Assembly: GCA_937995995.1 (NCBI GenBank)
Contig: CALKIP010000257.1
Location: 1-10,218, forward strand
Direction: 5' to 3'
DNA from: an uncultured bacterium
GTDB taxonomy: Bacteria; Gemmatimonadota; Gemmatimonadetes; Longimicrobiales; RSA9
DNA: 10,218 nt
In this document: positions 6,765 through 10,218 of the stretch, piece after piece
Layout of the letters: every line of letters starts with the position of its first letter
Numbering within the stretch: the stretch's first letter is position 1
Program-made: the position numbers and the translations under genes
Notes under the pieces: model-generated
Told to the model about the DNA's origin: nothing
The model's database searches: none
What the model saw: the letters and a program-made list of their open reading frames with translations, nothing else

Positions 6765-7029
6765 TTGTCTCGCGGAGCCGCAGAGGGGCGCGGAGGTGGG
6801 GCTGTCTAGCCGGGGTGGGGTTTGCTTCCGGGCTGGGCAGCCCCTTCGTGTTGTGGGCTATCCACTCCTCCGCGAGGGCAACCCGCCCGGCGATGTATCC
6901 CATACACCGGGCGCTCCGAGCTCCGCCGGCCCCAGAAACCAACACTCCCGGCAGATCGCCCAGCCACGTACCCATCCCCACGCGTAGCGCACAGCCCCCG
7001 CCCGGTCTCTGCGTCTCTGCGTGAGACAA
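6765..7029. repeat. Imperfect palindrome of about 265 bases, candidate dispersed intergenic element
   Basis: The left and right halves pair in constant register. TTGTCT 6765-6770 pairs with AGACAA 7024-7029; GCAGAG 6780-6785 with CTCTGC 7007-7012; GGGGCTG 6798-6804 with CAGCCCC 6992-6998; GGCTGGGC 6831-6838 with GCCCAGCC 6958-6965; GTGTTG 6848-6853 with CAACAC 6940-6945; CGCCCGG 6884-6890 with CCGGGCG 6907-6913. The coordinate sums of the pairs stay between 13792 and 13797, so all blocks share one centre near 6898. The stretches between blocks pair only partly. It could be a MITE-like or BIME-like element, or a structured RNA. Confidence 0.6.
6884..6913. other. Two-part hairpin at the centre of the large palindrome
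   Basis: CGCCCGG (6884-6890) pairs with CCGGGCG (6907-6913). After a 3-base bulge (CGA), TGTAT (6894-6898) pairs with ATACA (6902-6906) around the loop CCC. Pairing is perfect in both stems. No T-run follows on either strand, so it does not look like a standard terminator. Confidence 0.65.
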
Positions 7030-7214
7030 CGTAGTTCACTCTGCGGCTCCGCGGACCCTCAGCGAACTCTGCGAGTAACGAAACCAGCCCGGCCGCGGAT
7101 GCGACCACTCCCCTTCGACGCCTCTCTCGGGGCCTAGTCCACGGCCTGGATCTTGCTTCCTGCTCCGCCCGCTTTTACCCCACCTGACCCACCAATTCAC
7201 GAACTGGAGCCCCT

Positions 7215-9983
7215 ATGTCTATCCCCCTCGTCTACCATTTTGGAGCGGGCCGGGCGGACGGAAGCAGCAAGGACCGGCGGCTGCTCGGCGGCAAAGGTGC
7301 GAACCTGGCAGAGATGACGCGGATCGGACTTCCCGTCCCCCCCGGCTTCACGCTGACGACGGAAGTCTGCCGACACTACCTGACCCACGGAACGCACCCG
7401 GAGGCCCTCCGACCCGCCGTCGAGGAGCACGTGCGTCGTCTCGAGGAGGAGACCGGCAAACGGTTCGGTGGCGATGATCCGCTCCTCGTTTCCGTGAGGA
7501 GCGGAGCGGCCGTTTCGATGCCGGGGATGATGGACACGATCCTGAATCTCGGGCTGAACGATCGGACGGTGGAAGGGCTGGCGCGGGCGGCGAGCGATCC
7601 GCGTTTCGCGTACGACTCGTATCGTCGCTTCGTGCAGATGTACGGCAACGTCGTGCTCGGCGTGCCGAACCAGCGCTTCGAGGCGCTCCTCGAGGCGCGC
7701 AAGGAGCTGCGTGGCGTTGCGGAAGACACCGAGTTGGGCGCCGAGGACCTGCGCGATCTGGTCGGCGAGTACAAGGCGCTGATCGAGGGCGAGAAGGGTG
7801 TGGCCTTTCCGGAGGATCCCGACGCTCAACTCTGGGGCGCGATCGAGGCGGTATTCCGGTCGTGGCAGAACGAGCGCGCCGTCTCCTACCGACGTGTGCA
7901 CGGCATCCCGGCGGACCTGGGCACCGCGGTCAACGTGGTCGCGATGGTCTACGGCAACATGGGCGAGGACTCGGGGACGGGTGTGGCCTTCACGCGCAAT
8001 CCGTCGACGGGCGAGCGCAAGATCTTCGGCGAGTTCCTGGTGAACGCGCAGGGCGAGGACGTGGTCGCGGGGACTCGCGACCCGCTCTCGATCGAGGCGA
8101 TGGCCGAGCGTCTGCCGTCCGCGTACGCCGAACTTCTGCGCGTACAGGAGCTCCTGGAGCTGCATTACCGGGACATGCAGGACGTGGAGTTCACGGTGGA
8201 GCGCGGCCAGCTCTACCTGCTCCAGACCCGCGTGGGCAATCGCACGGCGGCGGCGGCGGTCCGGATCGCGGTCGAGATGGTCGACGAGGGGTTGATCGAC
8301 GAGGCCGAGGCGGTCGCGCGGATCGATCCCGACCGTTTCGCCACTCTCCTGCACCGGCAGATCGATCCGGCAGCGGAGCCCGTCGTCCTCTGCACGGGCC
8401 TCCCGGCCTCGCCCGGCGCGGCGTCGGGCGTCGTCGTCTTCGATCCGGCCGCGGCCGTGGCCCGGAAGGAGGCGGGCGAGCGCGTGGTGCTGGTACGCCG
8501 CGAGACGTCGCCCGACGACTTCGACGGGATGGTCGCGGCGGAGGCGATCCTCACGCTGCGAGGAGGGATGACCTCGCACGCGGCGGTGGTCGCACGCGGG
8601 ATGGGCAAGTGCTGCGTCGTCGGCGCGCGGGGTGCCCGGATCGAAGAGGCGAGCGGCTGCTTGGTCGTGGGCGAGCACAGCATCCGCGAGGGCGAATGGA
8701 TCACGGTGGACGGCGGTACGGGCCGGGTCATGCTCGGCCAGGTGCCAACGGTCGAGCCGGAGCTGTCCGAGCACTTCGAGCGGCTCATGGGCTGGGCCGA
8801 CGAGATCCGGCGCCTGCGTGTGCGCGCCAACGCGGATACGCCGGCCGACGCGGCGCAGGCCCGGGCACTCGGCGCCGAGGGGATCGGGCTGTGCCGGACG
8901 GAGCACATGTTCTTCGAGGGCGAGCGGATCCACGCGGTGCGCGAGATGATCCTGGCCGCGGACGCCGACGCGCGGCGCCACGCCCTCGCCAAGCTGCTGC
9001 CGATGCAGCGCTCTGACTTCGAGGGGATCTTCCGCGCGATGGACGGACTGCCCGTCACGATCCGTCTGCTCGACCCGCCCCTACACGAGTTCCTGCCCAG
9101 TGGCGACGAAGAGATCCGCGGCTTCGCCGAACGCATCGGCATCGAAGTGGCCGAAGTCGTGCGCGCGGTCGAGCGCCACCACGAGATGAACCCGATGCTC
9201 GGTCACAGAGGCGTGCGGCTCGGCATCACCTACCCGGAGATCACGGAGATGCAGGCGCGGGCGATCTTCGAGGCCGCGGCCTCCGTGGCGGAGGACGGGG
9301 TGAACGTCCAGCCGGAGATCATGATCCCCCTCGTCGCCCACGTCGAGGAGCTGCATCGCCAGGCGAAGCTCGTGCGCGAGGTCGCGGCCGAGGTGCTCGG
9401 CCGAAGCGGGATCGAGATCCCCTACTTGGTCGGCACGATGATCGAGCTTCCGCGCGCCGCGCTGACCGCAGGCGAAATCGCGGCGGAGGCCGAGTTCTTC
9501 TCCTTCGGCACGAACGACCTCACGCAGACCACGTTCGGACTCTCCCGCGACGATGCCGGCAGCTTCCTCGCCCACTACATCGAGGAGGGCATCCTAGAGG
9601 GCGATCCGTTCCAGACACTGGACCGCACTGGTGTGGGCGTCCTGGTCTCCCTGGCCACGGTCGAAGGCCGGCGCGCACGGTCGGGGCTCAAGGTCGGCAT
9701 CTGCGGTGAACACGGCGGCGATCCGAGATCGGTGGCGTTCTTCCACGAAACCGGGCTCGACTACGTCTCCTGCTCACCGTTCCGTGTACCCGTGGCGCGA
9801 CTCGCGGCCGCACAAGCTGCACTGGTCGAGCGATCCCCGGTGCGTACCGACAGCGGCAATGGAACGCCCTCTGCTCGTCCCGCGACGCGTACGAAGAGCG
9901 CGAAAGGCGCCGAGAGGGTCGCGGGCGGAAGCGTGACCACCGACCCGGTCGGCGTCGCGGCCAGAGTCGACGACGGCGACTGA
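7215..9983 (+). CDS. ppdK: Pyruvate, phosphate dikinase
   Basis: PPDK interconverts ATP, phosphate and pyruvate with AMP, pyrophosphate and phosphoenolpyruvate in the cytoplasm, serving glycolysis or PEP formation. The N-terminal ATP-grasp part (to about residue 345) opens with GGKGANLAEMTRIGLPVPPG and includes VSVRSGAAVSMPGMMDTILN and YGNMGEDSGTGVAFTRNP. The phosphohistidine domain carries GGMTSHAAVVARGMG with His455, the same number as the catalytic histidine of the Clostridium symbiosum enzyme. The C-terminal PEP/pyruvate barrel shows GIGLCRTEHMFF, LDPPLHEFLP, GHRGVRLGITYPEI, FFSFGTNDLTQTTFGLSRDD and GICGEHGGDP with catalytic Cys830. The enzyme proper ends near residue 870. A Ser/Thr/Gly/Arg-rich tail of about 50 residues follows, making 922 residues against about 875-900 usually. 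GGAG lies 5 bases before the ATG. It stands alone after a 522-base gap, so it is probably transcribed separately. The motif set excludes PEP synthase (ppsA). Confidence 0.98.
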   Translation: MSIPLVYHFGAGRADGSSKDRRLLGGKGANLAEMTRIGLPVPPGFTLTTEVCRHYLTHGTHPEALRPAVEEHVRRLEEETGKRFGGDDPLLVSVRSGAAVSMPGMMDTILNLGLNDRTVEGLARAASDPRFAYDSYRRFVQMYGNVVLGVPNQRFEALLEARKELRGVAEDTELGAEDLRDLVGEYKALIEGEKGVAFPEDPDAQLWGAIEAVFRSWQNERAVSYRRVHGIPADLGTAVNVVAMVYGNMGEDSGTGVAFTRNPSTGERKIFGEFLVNAQGEDVVAGTRDPLSIEAMAERLPSAYAELLRVQELLELHYRDMQDVEFTVERGQLYLLQTRVGNRTAAAAVRIAVEMVDEGLIDEAEAVARIDPDRFATLLHRQIDPAAEPVVLCTGLPASPGAASGVVVFDPAAAVARKEAGERVVLVRRETSPDDFDGMVAAEAILTLRGGMTSHAAVVARGMGKCCVVGARGARIEEASGCLVVGEHSIREGEWITVDGGTGRVMLGQVPTVEPELSEHFERLMGWADEIRRLRVRANADTPADAAQARALGAEGIGLCRTEHMFFEGERIHAVREMILAADADARRHALAKLLPMQRSDFEGIFRAMDGLPVTIRLLDPPLHEFLPSGDEEIRGFAERIGIEVAEVVRAVERHHEMNPMLGHRGVRLGITYPEITEMQARAIFEAAASVAEDGVNVQPEIMIPLVAHVEELHRQAKLVREVAAEVLGRSGIEIPYLVGTMIELPRAALTAGEIAAEAEFFSFGTNDLTQTTFGLSRDDAGSFLAHYIEEGILEGDPFQTLDRTGVGVLVSLATVEGRRARSGLKVGICGEHGGDPRSVAFFHETGLDYVSCSPFRVPVARLAAAQAALVERSPVRTDSGNGTPSARPATRTKSAKGAERVAGGSVTTDPVGVAARVDDGD

Positions 9984-10016
9984 GGCCACAACCCGAAGGC
10001 CAGCCGCCCCACGGAC

Positions 10017-10045
10017 TTGCCGCATCCATGGCGACTCTGTAAGAT
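10017..10045 (+). promoter_or_regulatory. Candidate sigma-70-type promoter
   Basis: TTGCCG (10017-10022) and TAAGAT (10040-10045) are separated by exactly 17 bases; each matches 4 of 6 consensus bases. Transcription would start near 10052, where an ATG lies. It sits 33 bases after the ppdK stop, pointing to the right-edge reading frame. Such matches also arise by chance, so this is a candidate only. Confidence 0.4.
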
Positions 10046-10056
10046 TGCGCCATGGA
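10025..10056. promoter_or_regulatory. Perfect 9-base dyad around the -10 box, candidate operator
   Basis: TCCATGGCG (10025-10033) and CGCCATGGA (10048-10056) are exact inverted repeats 14 bases apart, and the candidate -10 box lies between them. A dimeric regulator bound here would block the promoter. It could instead be a stem-loop in a ppdK read-through transcript. Confidence 0.4.
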
Positions 10057-10218
10057 ACGGATACACAGCATTCAGAAGTCATACAACACGCGAGCGGCCG
10101 GCAGGATGCGGCCGCTCGCGTGTATCGCATCCACGCTCCTCCTCGCCGCCATGGCGTGCGCGCCTCGCGCCGCCGAGCCGGGTGCAACGCACGCCATCAC
10201 CCGGACGGACGCGGCGTC
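10052..10218 (+). CDS. Possible lipoprotein, N-terminal part only (runs off the window)
   Basis: The frame stays open from ATG 10052 to the right edge. It contains a plausible lipoprotein signal peptide: an Arg-containing n-region (GRMRPLA), a hydrophobic core (CIASTLLLAAMA) and a candidate lipidated Cys (residue 36), followed by a small polar stretch (APRAAEPGATH). Two starts are possible. ATG 10052 would be nearly leaderless from the promoter at 10017-10045. ATG 10106 gives a compact signal peptide with Cys18. Codons between the two starts use more A and T at third positions (ATA, ATT, TCA, CGA) than the codons after 10106, which favours 10106, with the upstream part as leader. Neither has a good ribosome site: AGG directly abuts 10106. 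The mature function cannot be told from the 20 or so residues seen. The reading frame could also be accidental. Confidence 0.5.
   Translation, partial: MERIHSIQKSYNTRAAGRMRPLACIASTLLLAAMACAPRAAEPGATHAITRTDAA
10086..10123. terminator. Perfect 15-bp hairpin: ppdK terminator or leader structure of the next gene
   Basis: ACACGCGAGCGGCCG (10086-10100) pairs without mismatch with CGGCCGCTCGCGTGT (10109-10123) around the 8-base loop GCAGGATG. It is the longest perfect stem seen in the window and lies about 100 bases after the ppdK stop, as a terminator might. No T-run follows it. The loop ends in the ATG of the possible lipoprotein start at 10106, so it could equally control that start. The pairing is certain; the role is not. 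Confidence 0.5.

Larger units (their letters stand above)
6693..7214. other. Non-coding gap between purF and ppdK
   Basis: No convincing gene was found in these 522 bases on either strand. Frames are open by chance, as expected in GC-rich DNA, and read as peptides typical of spurious repeat translations (for example SRRDAETGRG on the minus strand). The gap holds the large palindrome at 6765-7029. A partial direct repeat links 6720-6739 with 6843-6859 (CCTTCGT...GTTGTG). A further copy of a 15-base module lies at 7039-7053, the reverse complement of 6771-6785. The ppdK ribosome site GGAG is at 7206-7209, 5 bases before the ATG. TTGCTT at 7153-7158 might be a -35 box, but no good -10 box follows. 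Confidence 0.7.

Noticed and set aside
6220..7108. Long open frames across the purF 3' end and the gap on both strands (6383-7024 +, 6220-7029 -, 6806-7108 -)
   Set aside because: They overlap purF or the palindrome and show no domain. They contain peptides such as SRRDAETGRG that are typical of translated non-coding repeats. GC-rich DNA leaves such frames open by chance.
7153..7181. Promoter for ppdK from TTGCTT
   Set aside because: No acceptable -10 box occurs 15-19 bases downstream; the nearest sequences are TTACCC and TACCCC.
7197..8981. Minus-strand frame of 594 codons opposite ppdK
   Set aside because: It lies antisense to an enzyme with every catalytic motif intact. Its length reflects GC-rich third positions, and no family features are visible.
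1..10218. CRISPR arrays, tRNA or rRNA genes, transposases, phage or defence genes
   Set aside because: Both strands were read for these. No regularly spaced repeats, tRNA-like TTCGA arms with matching acceptor stems, rRNA segments or mobile-element proteins were recognised.

Overview
The window is GC-rich chromosomal DNA. Third codon positions are almost always G or C, and every gene supported here lies on the + strand. Two apparent lipoprotein signal peptides, one of them on an RlpA-like cell-envelope protein, point to a diderm (Gram-negative-type) bacterium. The de novo purine genes follow the PurS/PurQ/small-PurL arrangement, and PurF is the Bacillus-type iron-sulfur form. The gene content and low-complexity spacers would fit Gemmatimonadota or a similar GC-rich environmental phylum. 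That placement is an inference from style and is not proven.

Layout: the 3' part of a phosphatidylserine synthase gene (pssA-like, 3-758) is followed by purS (831-1082), a repeat-bearing spacer, purQ (1192-2037), purL (2034-4349), an rlpA-like lipoprotein gene (4349-5125), purF (5238-6692), a non-coding gap of 522 bases, ppdK (7215-9983), and the start of a possible lipoprotein gene that runs off the right edge (10052 or 10106 onward). purQ and purL overlap by 4 bases. purL and the rlpA-like gene share one base. purS through purF therefore look like one transcription unit, possibly with a second start before purF.

Function: PurS, PurQ and PurL together form the FGAM synthase complex (step 4 of purine synthesis). 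PurF makes phosphoribosylamine (step 1). PssA supplies phosphatidylserine for membrane lipid synthesis. The RlpA-like protein acts on or near peptidoglycan. PPDK interconverts pyruvate and phosphoenolpyruvate. All the enzymes keep their recognisable catalytic residues, so the genes are ordinary housekeeping genes.

The less ordinary material is non-coding or low-complexity. It comprises: (1) a ~265-base imperfect palindrome with a hairpin at its exact centre between purF and ppdK; (2) a 30-base element in inverted copies (27/30 identical) directly flanking the purQL pair, one copy inside the rlpA-like reading frame; (3) three 21-base repeats encoding an unusual PurQ tail, two of which keep hairpin pairing with different bases; (4) at the right edge, a promoter with a 9-base dyad centred on its -10 box, followed by a perfect 15-bp hairpin whose loop holds a candidate start codon. 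No new enzymatic or defence system is visible.
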